Source of the DNA: Streptomyces piniterrae
GTDB lineage: Bacteria > Actinomycetota > Actinomycetes > Streptomycetales > Streptomycetaceae
NCBI RefSeq assembly: GCF_005048155.1
Contig: NZ_SUMB01000009.1
Span: forward strand, 310,001-374,000
Reading direction: 5' to 3'
DNA length: 64,000 bases
The translations under genes were made by a program, and so were the position numbers. The notes under the pieces were generated by a model, which ran no database searches, was not told where the DNA came from, and worked only from the letters and a program-made list of their open reading frames with translations. The first letter of the stretch is position 1. Every line of letters starts with the position of its first letter. This document shows, in pieces, positions 10,130-18,773 of this stretch.

Positions 10130-10930
10130 TCAGCCCTTGGGCTCCGGTGTGAGGACCACGAACTCCGCGCCGGACGGGTCGGTGCAGACCGCCAGCCGGC
10201 CGACGCCCTCGGCGGTCTCGGGGCCCATCGCCACCGCGCCGCCGCTCCCCCTCACCAGCTCGACCGTCGCATCGCAGTCCGCGGTACCGAACACCGGGTG
10301 CCAGTAAGGTTTTCCGCCGGCCTCGAACATCTCCGGGACCGCCATGATGCCGCCGTGCATCCGCTCCTGGGCGCAGCCCGCGGGGGTGACCAGCGTGTAG
10401 ACGCCGCCGTCGCCGGGCAGCGGCATGTCCTGCGTGGTCCAGCCGAAGACGGTGCCGTAGAAGGACTGCGCGGCCTTCGCGTCGGTGGTGTAGAGCTCGA
10501 TCCAGCCGAGGCTGCCCGGCCCGTCCACCACTTCGACGCCCGGATAGCGCCCCGGCTGGAAGACCGCGAACTGGGCGCCCTGCGGGTCGGTGAGCTGGGC
10601 GAACCGGCCGCCCTCGCTCGACCCGACGTCGGCGGGCGGCGTACGGACCGAGCCGCCGGCCTGCTCCACCGTCTTGACGGTGGCCTCGACATCGGGGGTG
10701 TTGAAGTAGATGGTCCAGGCGGAACGGGCGCCTTCCTCCGTCAGCGGGCCGACCGCGCCGACGACCCTGCCGTCGAGGCGGAAGAGCGAATATCCGCCCG
10801 CCTCCTGATCGCCGTACGGTGCGGCCTGCCAGTCGAACACGGCGCGATAGAACTCCGCCGCGGCCTCGACATCGGGGGCACCCAGATCGAGCCAGCACGG
10901 CGAGCCGGGGACGAAGTCAGTCGTGATCAT
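10130..10930 (-). CDS. VOC family protein with two glyoxalase-like domains
   Basis: A 266-residue protein made of two vicinal-oxygen-chelate modules (about 7-125 and 140-262). Each has the beta-alpha-beta-beta-beta pattern, starting CWLDLGAPDVEAAAEFYRAVFDW and IELYTTDAKAAQSFYGTVFGW. This is the common Streptomyces type resembling the hydroxylase 27K/CFP32 group. The chemistry is not predictable: metal ligands are only partly evident, and antibiotic binding or a lyase activity are both possible. The ATG at 10930 has an AAGGGA site. It is a single gene. Confidence 0.85.
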   Translation of the reverse strand: MITTDFVPGSPCWLDLGAPDVEAAAEFYRAVFDWQAAPYGDQEAGGYSLFRLDGRVVGAVGPLTEEGARSAWTIYFNTPDVEATVKTVEQAGGSVRTPPADVGSSEGGRFAQLTDPQGAQFAVFQPGRYPGVEVVDGPGSLGWIELYTTDAKAAQSFYGTVFGWTTQDMPLPGDGGVYTLVTPAGCAQERMHGGIMAVPEMFEAGGKPYWHPVFGTADCDATVELVRGSGGAVAMGPETAEGVGRLAVCTDPSGAEFVVLTPEPKG

Positions 10931-11113
10931 CGTGATTCCCTTCGCGGATCCTTGGTGTTTTCAGCCTGACACCCACCACTGACAATCGCCCGTCGGCCCG
11001 ATTCGGCGTCCACCCACCCGCTTGCTACTCTGACGCGCGCTCGTCAAGAAACGCTCGTCAAGATCCAGCGGTGGCCCAGGTGGGCGGCCGATCAAACCGG
11101 GGGAGAATCCGAC

Positions 11114-11632
11114 GTGAATCGTCGTCATATTCGCGCTGTCGCCGTATTCGGCCTAGTGGTCGTCACCCTGACGGGTGCGCGCGGCTCGCACGGCGGGGGC
11201 TGCGGCAGCAGCCACTCCAGCAGCAGTAGCAGCAGTGGCGGCTACAGCAGCAGTAGCAGCGGCGGCTACAGCAGCTCGGGGAGCACCACCGGCGGTACGC
11301 CGACGAGCAGCTCCACCACCGCGCCGGAGTCCGACATCCGTATCACCGACTGCAAGGTCGACAGCGCGGCCGGCACGCTGAGCGCCACGCTGAGCGTGAC
11401 CAACGGCAACTCCGGGAGCAACGCGACGTACAACGGCACGGTGGAGTTCACGGACGAGACCGGCGCCACCTTCGGGAGCGCGATGATCTCGTCGGTCAAG
11501 GTGCCGGCCGGCCAGACCCAGTCCGCGAACGTCTCGGGCACCTTCATCAAGAACCCCAATGGCCAGGGTCCGTCCTCCGGCAAGTGCAAGCTGGGCCCGG
11601 TCTACAAGGTCAACGACCTGTCCACCGGCTGA
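11114..11632 (+). CDS. Small secreted Ser/Gly-rich protein
   Basis: 172 residues with a GTG start preceded by GGGGAG. Residues 1-24 look like a Sec signal peptide (two Arg, then AVAVFGLVVVTLTGA). Residues 25-70 are a flexible Ser/Gly/Thr linker with GGYSSSSS repeats. The rest (IRITDCKVDSAAGTLSATLSVTN) looks like an Ig-like or FxLYD-type beta domain with two cysteines that could form a disulfide. Its function is unknown; it is presumably cell-wall associated or extracellular. Confidence 0.72.
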   Translation: MNRRHIRAVAVFGLVVVTLTGARGSHGGGCGSSHSSSSSSSGGYSSSSSGGYSSSGSTTGGTPTSSSTTAPESDIRITDCKVDSAAGTLSATLSVTNGNSGSNATYNGTVEFTDETGATFGSAMISSVKVPAGQTQSANVSGTFIKNPNGQGPSSGKCKLGPVYKVNDLSTG

Positions 11633-11678
11633 GACCGGCGAAGCCGCAGCCGGCCGCCGATGCGTCCGGGAGCGGCGT

Positions 11679-12815
11679 TCAGGGCCGCGCCGCCCGGTAC
11701 AGCTCCTTGGCGATGATCGACCGCTGTACCTCGGTGGCGCCCTCATAGATGCGGGGCGCGCGCACCTCGCGGTAGAGGTGCTCCAGGAGATGGCCGCGGC
11801 GCAGTGCGCGGGCGCCGTGGATCTGGACGGCCGCGTCGACGACGTACTGGGCGGTCTCGGTCGCCAGCAGCTTGGCCATGGCCGAGCGGCGGGCGATGTC
11901 CGGGGCCGCCCTGTCGTACGCCGACGCGGCCGCGTACACCAGGAGTCGGGCGGACTCGACGCGGGTGGCCATCTCCGCGAGCTGATGGCCGACGGACTGC
12001 AGGTCCTTGAGCGGGCCGCCGAACGCGGTACGCGTGCCCGCGTGCGCCAGCGCCGCGTCCAGCGCCGCCTGCGCCATGCCGACCGCGAACGCGCCGACGC
12101 TCGGCCGGAAGAGATTCAGTGTGCGCATCGCGACGCCGAAGCCGCCGCCGACCGTGCCGAGCACATCCGCGCGGGTCACCGGCACCCCGTCGAAGTCCAG
12201 CGTCCCGATGGGGTGCGGGCTGAGCATGTCCAGGTGCGCGCCGGTCAGTCCGGGCCGGTCGGCGGGGACCAGGAAGGCCGTGACACCGCCGGCGCCGGGC
12301 GCGCCCCCGGTGCGGGCGAAGACGGTGGCGAAGTCGGCCTCGGGGGCGTTGGAGATCCAGCATTTCCCGCCGGTCAGCCGCCAGCCTCCGGGGCCGTCGG
12401 GTTCGGCGGCCAGGGACAGCGCCGCGGCGTCCGACCCGGCGCCCGGCTCGCTGAGCGCGAAGGCCGCGACCGCGCGCCCCGCCGCCACCTCCGGTATCCA
12501 GCGGGCGCGCTGGTCGGCGGTCCCGGACTGCACGATCGGGTAGGCGCCCAGTCCCTGGAGCGCCAGCGCGGTCTCCGCCTCCGTGCACTCCTGGGCCAGG
12601 GATTCCCGCAACAGGCAGAGGCCCAGGGCGCGCAAAGGCCCGTCGGCGGGGAACAGGCGGCGCAGCAGTCCCAGTTCGCCCAAGGCGGCGACCAGCGGGC
12701 GGTTGATCCGGCCCGGCTCGCCCTTCTCGGCCAGCGGGCGCAGCCGTTCGGCCGTCAGCGCGCGCAACTCGGCGCACCACCCCTGCTCTTCCGGTTCCAG
12801 CGCGAATGCGGTCAC
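11679..12815 (-). CDS. Acyl-CoA dehydrogenase
   Basis: A 378-residue FAD flavoenzyme with the usual three domains: AFALSEPGAGSDAAAL (FAD binding), GGKCWISNAPEAD (middle beta domain) and the C-terminal helical domain ending RIYEGATEVQRSIIAKEL, whose Glu in YEG is the usual base position. The GTG at 12815 has GGGGAG upstream. It is divergent from the aryl-CoA ligase gene, and the intervening region carries an operator-like sequence shared with the hydratase-monooxygenase operon. It probably oxidises a ring-derived acyl-CoA in the anthranilate route, but the substrate is inferred from context. Confidence 0.88.
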   Translation of the reverse strand: MTAFALEPEEQGWCAELRALTAERLRPLAEKGEPGRINRPLVAALGELGLLRRLFPADGPLRALGLCLLRESLAQECTEAETALALQGLGAYPIVQSGTADQRARWIPEVAAGRAVAAFALSEPGAGSDAAALSLAAEPDGPGGWRLTGGKCWISNAPEADFATVFARTGGAPGAGGVTAFLVPADRPGLTGAHLDMLSPHPIGTLDFDGVPVTRADVLGTVGGGFGVAMRTLNLFRPSVGAFAVGMAQAALDAALAHAGTRTAFGGPLKDLQSVGHQLAEMATRVESARLLVYAAASAYDRAAPDIARRSAMAKLLATETAQYVVDAAVQIHGARALRRGHLLEHLYREVRAPRIYEGATEVQRSIIAKELYRAARP

Positions 12816-13136
12816 GAAGCGCTCCCCTGGTAGCGATACGGCGGGCTGTCGGCGATGCGGTGGACTGGTGGCGGTGTGTGGGGCCGGTGGCGGTGCGGGG
12901 CCGGTGGCGGTGAGTGAGGGTCCTCGGTCACGGTCCTCTATCTCGCGCCCTCTATCGCGGTCTGTTGACTGCCGTCACGAACACGTTACGCTGACGACGG
13001 ATCCGTACGGCAGACCCCGAGCAGTCCCGGAGCAGTCCTCGTCAGCCTCCGACCGGTTCCCGCACCGGCCTTCGCAGTCCCCCATCCCTTCCCCGGCCGC
13101 CCGTCGGCCACCTCGGCGCAAGGGGGCGCATCCGCC
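12816..13136. other. Divergent promoter region of the acyl-CoA dehydrogenase and ligase genes
   Basis: A 321-bp region without a convincing ORF. The first part (12840-12925) is GC-rich low-complexity (GGTGGCGGTG-like). The shared operator-like motif lies at 12964-12985, almost midway between the two starts. Confidence 0.6.
12964..12985. promoter_or_regulatory. Operator-like motif shared with 21956-21977 (candidate PaaX site)
   Basis: Contains TTGAC-TGCC-GTCACGA and continues to ACACG; 18 of 22 positions equal the motif at 21956-21977, which has GTGAC-TGTC-GTCAC. Both lie upstream of genes of the same pathway, and a PaaX-type regulator is encoded between them. Confidence 0.55.
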
Positions 13137-14744
13137 ATGGAGCTACGGCCTTCGGCCCACGCCGACACCTTCGCCCGCGACAAGTTGCCGCCGCCCGCGC
13201 AGTGGCCGCACCTCACCGATCTGGGCTACCCCGACCGGCTCAACTGCGGCGCGGAGCTGCTGGACGGCACCATCGCGCGGCTGGGCCGGGACCGGCCCGC
13301 GCTGCGCGACGCCGACGGCACGGTCTGGACGTACGGAGAGCTGCGCCACCGGGTCGACGCGATCGCCCACGCGCTCGGCGACCGGCTGGGGGTACGCCCC
13401 GGCAACCGCGTCCTGCTGCGCGGCCCCACCACGCCCTGGCTGGCCGCCTGTTGGCTCGCGGTGATGAAGGCGGGCGCGGTCGCGGTGACGGTGCTGGCCG
13501 CCCAGCGCCCGGACGAGCTCGCCACGATCTGCGAGATCGCCCAGGTACGGCATGCGCTGTGCGATATCCGCTCCGTCGACGACCTGGCCGAGGCCGGCGT
13601 CCCCGGGCTGCGGATCACGACCTACGGCGGGGACACCGCGGACGATCTTTGCCGGCTCGCGGAGCCCGGCGCCGCGCCGTACACGGCCGTGCCGACGTCC
13701 GCGGACGATGTCGCGCTGATCGCCTTCACCTCGGGCACCACAGGGCGTCCGAAGGGCTGTATGCACTTCCATCGCGATGTGCTCGCCGTCGCCGACACCT
13801 TCTCGGCGCGGGTGCTGCGTCCGGAACCTGACGACGTGTTCGCCGGCAGCCCGCCGCTCGGCTTCACCTTCGGCCTCGGCGGGCTGCTCGTCTTCCCCCT
13901 GCGGGCCGGCGCGTCGGCTCTCCTCGCCGACTGGGGCGGCCCCGAGCGGCTGCTCGCCGACATAGGGAAGCACCGAATATCGGTCCTGTTCACCGCGCCG
14001 ACCGCCTACCGCGCGATGCTGCCCAAGCTCGCCGGGCACGACCTCTCCTCGCTGCGCCGATGCGTCTCGGCCGGCGAGAACCTGCCGGCCGCGACCTGGG
14101 AGTCCTGGTACGACGCGACGAACCTGCGGATCATCAACGGCATCGGCGCGACGGAGCTGCTGCACATCTTCATCTCCGCCGCCGACGACGCGATCCGGCC
14201 GGGCACGACGGGCGTGCCGGTGCCGGGTTTCGAGGCCCGGATAGTGGGCGCGGACGGGGCGCCGCTGCCGGACGGCGAGGCGGGACTGCTCGCCGTACGG
14301 GGACCGACCGGCTGCCGCTATCTCGCCGACGCCCGGCAGGCCGAGTACGTACGGGACGGCTGGAACCTCACCGGTGACACCTACGTCCGGGAGCCCGACG
14401 GCTACTTCCGCTATGTCGCCCGCGCGGACGACATGATCATCTCGGCCGGCTACAACATCGCGGGCCCGGAGGTCGAGGAGGCGCTGCTGCGGCACCCGGA
14501 CGTGCGCGAGGCCGCGGTGGTCGGCCGGGCCGACGAGGAGCGCGGGCAGGTGGTCGTCGCCCATGTGGTGCTGCGGGCGGGAGTCCCACGTGGGGATGAC
14601 ACCGTCGCCGCCCTCCGCGCGTTCACCAAGACCCGTATCGCGCCCTACAAATGCCCGCGCGCATTCGTCTTCCACACCTCGCTCCCGCGTACCCCGACCG
14701 GCAAGCTCCAGCGCTTCCGGCTGCGCGATGTGGATCTACAGTGA
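13137..14744 (+). CDS. 2-aminobenzoate-CoA ligase-like AMP-forming acyl-CoA synthetase
   Basis: A 535-residue ANL-superfamily enzyme. The AMP-binding P-loop FTSGTTGRPKG lies near residue 197, the adenine motif IINGIGATELLH near 335, the hinge region ARADDMIISAGYNIAGPEVE near 425, and the catalytic Lys in RTPTGKLQRFRL close to the C-terminus. The overall pattern is of the benzoate/2-aminobenzoate-CoA ligase branch, which forms aryl-CoA, AMP and pyrophosphate. The pathway context (PaaX downstream and a 2-aminobenzoyl-CoA monooxygenase/reductase further along) supports anthranilate as substrate. The ATG at 13137 has a weak AAGGGG site; the gene ends 4 nt before the PaaX gene. Confidence 0.85.
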   Translation: MELRPSAHADTFARDKLPPPAQWPHLTDLGYPDRLNCGAELLDGTIARLGRDRPALRDADGTVWTYGELRHRVDAIAHALGDRLGVRPGNRVLLRGPTTPWLAACWLAVMKAGAVAVTVLAAQRPDELATICEIAQVRHALCDIRSVDDLAEAGVPGLRITTYGGDTADDLCRLAEPGAAPYTAVPTSADDVALIAFTSGTTGRPKGCMHFHRDVLAVADTFSARVLRPEPDDVFAGSPPLGFTFGLGGLLVFPLRAGASALLADWGGPERLLADIGKHRISVLFTAPTAYRAMLPKLAGHDLSSLRRCVSAGENLPAATWESWYDATNLRIINGIGATELLHIFISAADDAIRPGTTGVPVPGFEARIVGADGAPLPDGEAGLLAVRGPTGCRYLADARQAEYVRDGWNLTGDTYVREPDGYFRYVARADDMIISAGYNIAGPEVEEALLRHPDVREAAVVGRADEERGQVVVAHVVLRAGVPRGDDTVAALRAFTKTRIAPYKCPRAFVFHTSLPRTPTGKLQRFRLRDVDLQ

Positions 14745-14748
14745 CCCG

Positions 14749-15591
14749 GTGACCGACCAGCAAACGCAACGCACCCCACGGTCCCTGATCGTCACGTTCT
14801 ACGGCGCCTACGGGCGCGGCGAGCCGGGCGAGCCGGCCGGCTCGACCGGTCCGGTGCCGGTCGCCGCTCTGATCCGGCTGCTCGGCCTGCTCGGTGTGGA
14901 CCCGCCGTCGGTGCGCTCCGCCGTCTCCCGGCTCAAGCGGCGCGGGCTGCTCGTCCCGGAGCGCACGGATGCCGGGGCCGCCGCGTACGGACTGTCCGAC
15001 GCCGCCCGTCAGTTGCTGGCGGACGGCGACCGGCGGATCTACGGGCGGCCGGCCGCCCGGCTGTCCGACGGCTGGGTGCTGGCCGTCTTCTCCGTGCCCG
15101 AGGAGGAGCGGCACAAACGGCATCTGCTGCGCTCGCGGCTGGCCCGGCTGGGCTTCGGCACCGCCGCGCCGGGCGTCTGGATCGCGCCGGCGCACCTCTA
15201 CGAGGAGACCCGGCACACCCTGGAGCGGCTCCAACTCGACTCGTACGTCGATCTGTTCACGGGCACGCACGCGGGCTTCGCGCCCACCGCGCGGGCGGTG
15301 GCGCGGTGGTGGGATCTGGACGCCCTCGCCGCGCAGCACCGCGCGTTCCTGGCGGACCATGAGCCGGTCCTGGAGAAGTGGTCACGGCGGCGCGCGGTGC
15401 CCCCTGAGGCGGCCTACCGGGACTATCTGCTGGCGCTGGACGCCTGGCGTCGTCTCCCGTACGCGGACCCCGGCCTGCCCGCTCCCCTCCTGCCGGACGA
15501 CTGGCCGGGCGGCCGCGCGGCGGAGGTGTTCGGCCGGCTGCACACCAAACTGCGGTCTGCGGGCGCCCGCTACGTGCGCGAGACCCGCTAG
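14749..15591 (+). CDS. PaaX family transcriptional regulator
   Basis: About 280 residues. The N-terminal winged helix (RSLIVTFYGAYGR, then SVRSAVSRLKRRGLL) and the PaaX central and C-terminal domains (GVWIAPAHLY; YRDYLLALDAWRRLPYADPGLPAPLLP) are all present. PaaX proteins repress aryl-CoA catabolic operons and are released by the aryl-CoA thioester. I chose GTG 14749, 4 nt after the ligase stop (coupled translation); an ATG at 14728 overlapping the ligase is possible. It is co-transcribed with the ligase and is the natural candidate to bind the motifs at 12964 and 21956. Confidence 0.9.
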   Translation: MTDQQTQRTPRSLIVTFYGAYGRGEPGEPAGSTGPVPVAALIRLLGLLGVDPPSVRSAVSRLKRRGLLVPERTDAGAAAYGLSDAARQLLADGDRRIYGRPAARLSDGWVLAVFSVPEEERHKRHLLRSRLARLGFGTAAPGVWIAPAHLYEETRHTLERLQLDSYVDLFTGTHAGFAPTARAVARWWDLDALAAQHRAFLADHEPVLEKWSRRRAVPPEAAYRDYLLALDAWRRLPYADPGLPAPLLPDDWPGGRAAEVFGRLHTKLRSAGARYVRETR

Positions 15592-15613
15592 GGCTTTCCG
15601 CCCCTGCCCCATC

Positions 15614-15634
15614 GGACAGCCCCGGGGCCTGTCC
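15614..15634. terminator. Short hairpin after the PaaX gene
   Basis: Inverted repeat GGACAG and CTGTCC around a CCCCGGGG core, between the convergent PaaX and HAD genes. Confidence 0.45.
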
Positions 15635-15668
15635 TCCCCAAGGGTCGTCCTCGCGCCGGGCCGCGCCG

Positions 15669-16427
15669 TCAGCGGCGGCGCGGCCCCGCGGCGGCGGCCT
15701 GACGCGGCCTGGCGGCGGCGATCACCGAGACCACGTCCTTGAAGGAGCTGCACATCCGGGTGCCGGCAACCGCGGCGAGTTCGCCGAACGTGCCGATCCC
15801 GTAGGTGACCGCGACCGGCGCCATGCGCGCGGTCACCGCCATCCGCATGTCCCCCACGGTGTCGCCGACATACGCGCTCTCCCAGGGGGCCACACCCAGC
15901 CGGCCGGCCGCCCGCAGCACCATCTCCGGGTGCGGCTTGCCGCGCCGGACCATGTCCTGCCCGATGACCGGGCCGACCAGATCGCGGATGCCCATGACAT
16001 CGAGCAGCGCCTCGGCGCTCCGTGTGGTCTTGGAGGTGGCGACGGCCAGCTCGACTCCGTGGGCGCGCAGCGCGGACAGCCCCGCCGTGACGCCGGGGAA
16101 CAGCAACTGCGGTCCCTGGCAGAGGACTTCGTACGAGAACAGTTCGCGGTAGCGGCCGATGGCGGCCTGCACCCGGCCGTCGTCCTCGGGCCGGCCCAGC
16201 AGCCTGCCGAAGGCGGGGCCGGGCGGTTTGCCGATGGCCGCGGCCGCCTGCCGCGCGGTGACCGAGCAGCCCTGCTCCGAGGCCACCTTGACCAGCAGTT
16301 TGCTGATCGCGGGCAGGGTGTTGGCGAGCGTGCCGTCGAGATCGAAGACGGCGGCCTTGATCGTCTCGCCACCGGCGCACCGCGCGCCTCTGACGGGACG
16401 TTCGCCCACTTCCGCTGGTACGCGCAT
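15669..16427 (-). CDS. HAD superfamily phosphatase (phosphoglycolate phosphatase-like)
   Basis: 252 residues. HAD motif I is AVFDLDGTLANTL (nucleophile Asp and general acid Asp), motif II is VATSK, motif III is the Lys in RRGKPHPEM, and motif IV is YVGDTVGDMRMA. The helical cap lies between motifs I and II. The nearest look is Gph/PPase-type small-molecule phosphatases; the substrate is unknown. The ATG at 16427 has a weak AAAGG site. The gene sits in the anthranilate region but is on the opposite strand and probably unrelated to it. An ARE-like motif occurs about 200 nt upstream. Confidence 0.85.
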   Translation of the reverse strand: MRVPAEVGERPVRGARCAGGETIKAAVFDLDGTLANTLPAISKLLVKVASEQGCSVTARQAAAAIGKPPGPAFGRLLGRPEDDGRVQAAIGRYRELFSYEVLCQGPQLLFPGVTAGLSALRAHGVELAVATSKTTRSAEALLDVMGIRDLVGPVIGQDMVRRGKPHPEMVLRAAGRLGVAPWESAYVGDTVGDMRMAVTARMAPVAVTYGIGTFGELAAVAGTRMCSSFKDVVSVIAAARPRQAAAAGPRRR

Positions 16428-16624
16428 GGCTGGAGACCTTTCCGGATTCCGATGGATGCAGTGGCTCGGGTGACGTTGCTGGCTCGGCCGGCGGGGCGGC
16501 CTGCGGTCGACGACGGGGGCGGCGGAGGCGGTCTCGCCATGACGTAGCGCTCTCCAAAGGCGATACGCGAGGTCGAAGCGGATGCAACGGAAGGGAGAGT
16601 CCCGTTGACCGCCTCCGGAGATTT

Positions 16625-16647
16625 AAAAACCGCCTGCGCTGTTTGTC
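16625..16647. promoter_or_regulatory. ARE-like element (butyrolactone-receptor operator type)
   Basis: AAAAACCGCC-TGCGC-TGTTTGTC: AAAC/GTTT arms around a GC core, close in form to AREs such as those bound by ScbR. It could serve the HAD gene or the TetR gene. Confidence 0.4.
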
Positions 16648-16809
16648 AATGTGCCCCTGCCATACCCTTACGGGGCGACGCCGATCGGCCCACCGGTCCA
16701 CACTGGTAAGCGCACTCCCCCCATCGGCCGGCCACCGCCGAGCAATTCACCCGACGATGCGTTCACGACAGGGCCCATACGCATTCGGCCACATCGCCCG
16801 ACCATATCG

Positions 16810-16832
16810 AACCGCATGGTTGGTTTTCTATG
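16810..16832 (+). promoter_or_regulatory. ARE-like element upstream of first TetR gene
   Basis: AACCGCATGGTTGGTTTTC then TATG. It is nearly the same as the element at 17956-17981, with a few substitutions and one indel. It ends 47 nt before the TetR start, suggesting auto- or cross-regulation. Confidence 0.45.
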
Positions 16833-16878
16833 TAGACTGCACTGAGCTCGCAGCCGTACTAGAGACGGGACGGACACC

Positions 16879-17535
16879 GTGCCCACGCAGCATCGCGCCA
16901 TCCAGAGCCGCCAGGCGCTCATCCGCTCGGCCGCAGAGACCTTCCTGGAGAAGGGAGTGCCCGCGGCGGGCATGGTCGAAGTCAGCCGGCGGGCCCGCCT
17001 GAGCAAGGGCGCCCTCTACTTCCACTTCACGTCCAAGGACGACCTCACCCTCGCCGTGCGCGACGCCGCACTCGCCACGCTGCACGAGATCGAGGACGAC
17101 TTCACCCGTTCCCCGGAGCCGCTCGCCCTCGCCGTACGCGACTTCGCCGTCGAGCTGTTCACCCGGGTGGAGTCCGACGTCGTGCTGCGCGCCGGGCTGC
17201 GGCTGCGGCCGGAGACCGCGCCGGGGCTGGACATCCACGCCCTGGAGCACCGCTGGTACGCGCTGTTCCTCGACAAGGCGGTCACCTGCGGGACCGGGTC
17301 ACCCGTGGGCTCCCTCGGCTCCCTGGACGCGGCCGTGCCGGCCGGACCGCGGGGCTCGGACGCCGAACCGCGCCGCACCGCCCAGTTGCTGACCTCGGTG
17401 GTGGTGGGCCTGCTGCACCTCGGCGGCGCGGACCGGACGTGGTGGGAGAAGGAGTCCATCGTCGACCTGTGGGCGATGCTGTCGCGCACGGCGGCCGCCG
17501 GCGCCCCGATGCCGGACCGCATCCCGGCCGGCTGA
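16879..17535 (+). CDS. TetR regulator of the gamma-butyrolactone receptor-like group
   Basis: 218 residues. The HTH lies at about 10-58 (IQSRQALIRSAAETFLEKG, then VSRRARLSKGALYFHFTSKDDL); SKGALYFHFTSK is the signature of butyrolactone receptors and pseudo-receptors. The ligand domain includes DVVLRAGLRLRPE and HRWYALFLDKA. Such proteins repress antibiotic and regulatory genes and release DNA on binding a hormone or, in pseudo-receptors, antibiotics. The GTG at 16879 has only a weak upstream GGGACGG. No AfsA-type hormone synthase is in the window. Residues 135-165 are a Gly/Pro-rich insertion unusual for the family. Confidence 0.85.
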   Translation: MPTQHRAIQSRQALIRSAAETFLEKGVPAAGMVEVSRRARLSKGALYFHFTSKDDLTLAVRDAALATLHEIEDDFTRSPEPLALAVRDFAVELFTRVESDVVLRAGLRLRPETAPGLDIHALEHRWYALFLDKAVTCGTGSPVGSLGSLDAAVPAGPRGSDAEPRRTAQLLTSVVVGLLHLGGADRTWWEKESIVDLWAMLSRTAAAGAPMPDRIPAG

Positions 17536-18077
17536 TCCGCCCCCGCCCTCGACAGCGGGTCCACCTCCCCACCCCTCGACACGGCCGGACGGCAGCCCTC
17601 CCCACCGCCGTCCGCCGTCCCTTTCTCCCCGCACACACCGGGGCCGGGCGATCCGAGGTCGAACCTCCGAACCCCCGAAATCCCGGCCCGTCGGCGAACT
17701 CCCGCCATCCATACGGGTGATGGACGTGACCACACCGCCATCACCCCAGTGCGCAGCAGCCCCTGCCCCCTCCCCGGACCGGGCACCGAGCCGCGCTGCC
17801 CCTCCGGCGCCGGGCCCACCGCAGCCGTCATCGTGACCCGAGGTCAGATCCCGTACAGGCTCCCCGAGCGCGGGCGGCGCGCCCGGTCGGGCGGCGCTCC
17901 GCCCCCTCGGTGACACCGCACCGGAACACGCCAACACCATGTCGGCTCGGATTTCAATACCGCCTGGTTGGCTTCTTTATGATGCGGATCACAGGCTCCT
18001 GGACGGCGGCGGGCCGCCACCGGCAGCGGGTCGCGCTCAGGCACAACAACTTCAAGACTGCATACGGAGAATGATCG
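17536..18077. other. Intergenic region upstream of second TetR gene
   Basis: 542 bp with no supported gene; frames here lack coding character. It includes the ARE-like element at 17956-17981 and, near 18065, the GGAG ribosome site of the next gene. The pyrimidine-rich stretch 17536-17700 holds no recognisable structure. Confidence 0.5.
17956..17981 (+). promoter_or_regulatory. ARE-like element upstream of second TetR gene
   Basis: AATACCGCCTGGTTGGCTTC then TTTATG, the partner of the element at 16810. It lies about 97 nt before the receptor-like gene at 18078. Confidence 0.45.
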
Positions 18078-18695
18078 GTGGTCAAGCAGGCACGCGCGGT
18101 GCGCACCCGACGCGCCGTCCTCGAAGCCGCAGCTCATGTCATCGGCTCACGCGGGTACCAGGCCGCCACGATGGCCGAGATCATCCAGCGCGCCGGAGTC
18201 ACCAAAGGGGCCGTCTACTTCCACTTCACCTCCAAGGACGCCCTGGCCCGCGCGGTCATCACGGAACAGGTCGATCCCTTTCTGCCGCAGACCAGCGCGT
18301 CTCGACTGCAGGACGCCATCGACTTCACCCACCGGGTGGCGCTGGCCCTGCGCAGCGACCCGTTGTTGCAGGCCGGCACGCGTATCGCCGTCGAGACGAC
18401 GTTCAGCGAGGAGCCACTGCTGCCGTATCAGGCGTGGACCGACATCATCACCAGCCTGTTCACCGAAGCCCGTGCCAACGGCGAGCTGCTGGCCGCCGTC
18501 GTCCCGGAACGGGCGGCGGAATTCTTCGTCGCCGCCTATATGGGCGTGCAGTTGTTCTCGTGCGCCGCGACGAACCGCGCGGACCTCCCGAACCGCGTCA
18601 CGACGCTGTGGAAACACACCCTCCCGGGTCTCGCGTCGCCCGGCGCGCTGAGCCATCTGGACCCGCAGGGCCGCCGGGTGCAGATCGTCGTCTGA
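18078..18695 (+). CDS. TetR regulator, gamma-butyrolactone receptor-like (ScbR/ArpA type)
   Basis: 205 residues, GTG start 9 nt after GGAG. The HTH (TRRAVLEAAAHVIGSRGYQAATMAEI, then AGVTKGAVYFHFTSKDAL) matches true receptors closely. The ligand pocket region has DPLLQAGTRIAVE and PYQAWTDII, the Trp being at the position conserved in hormone-binding receptors. This copy looks more like a genuine autoregulator receptor than the first one. It presumably binds AREs nearby. No afsA homologue is adjacent, so the ligand source and targets are unknown. Confidence 0.88.
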   Translation: MVKQARAVRTRRAVLEAAAHVIGSRGYQAATMAEIIQRAGVTKGAVYFHFTSKDALARAVITEQVDPFLPQTSASRLQDAIDFTHRVALALRSDPLLQAGTRIAVETTFSEEPLLPYQAWTDIITSLFTEARANGELLAAVVPERAAEFFVAAYMGVQLFSCAATNRADLPNRVTTLWKHTLPGLASPGALSHLDPQGRRVQIVV

Positions 18696-18773
18696 CCTCC
18701 GCCCCCGGGCGCACCGGCGCAGGAACGACTCTCCTCGCCACCGGCCCCCTCCCGGCCTCTCCAGGCCGCCCCG

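Larger units (their letters stand above)
16428..16878. other. Intergenic region with two ARE-like motifs
   Basis: A 451-bp region between the divergent HAD and TetR genes. It holds ARE-like sequences at 16625-16647 and 16810-16832 and a locally AT-rich patch (ATTTAAAAAC) likely to be promoter DNA. No credible ORF. Confidence 0.55.

Noticed and set aside
17439..17939. Possible small genes between the two TetR genes
   Set aside because: Frames on both strands lack ribosome sites, third-position GC bias and any family resemblance.
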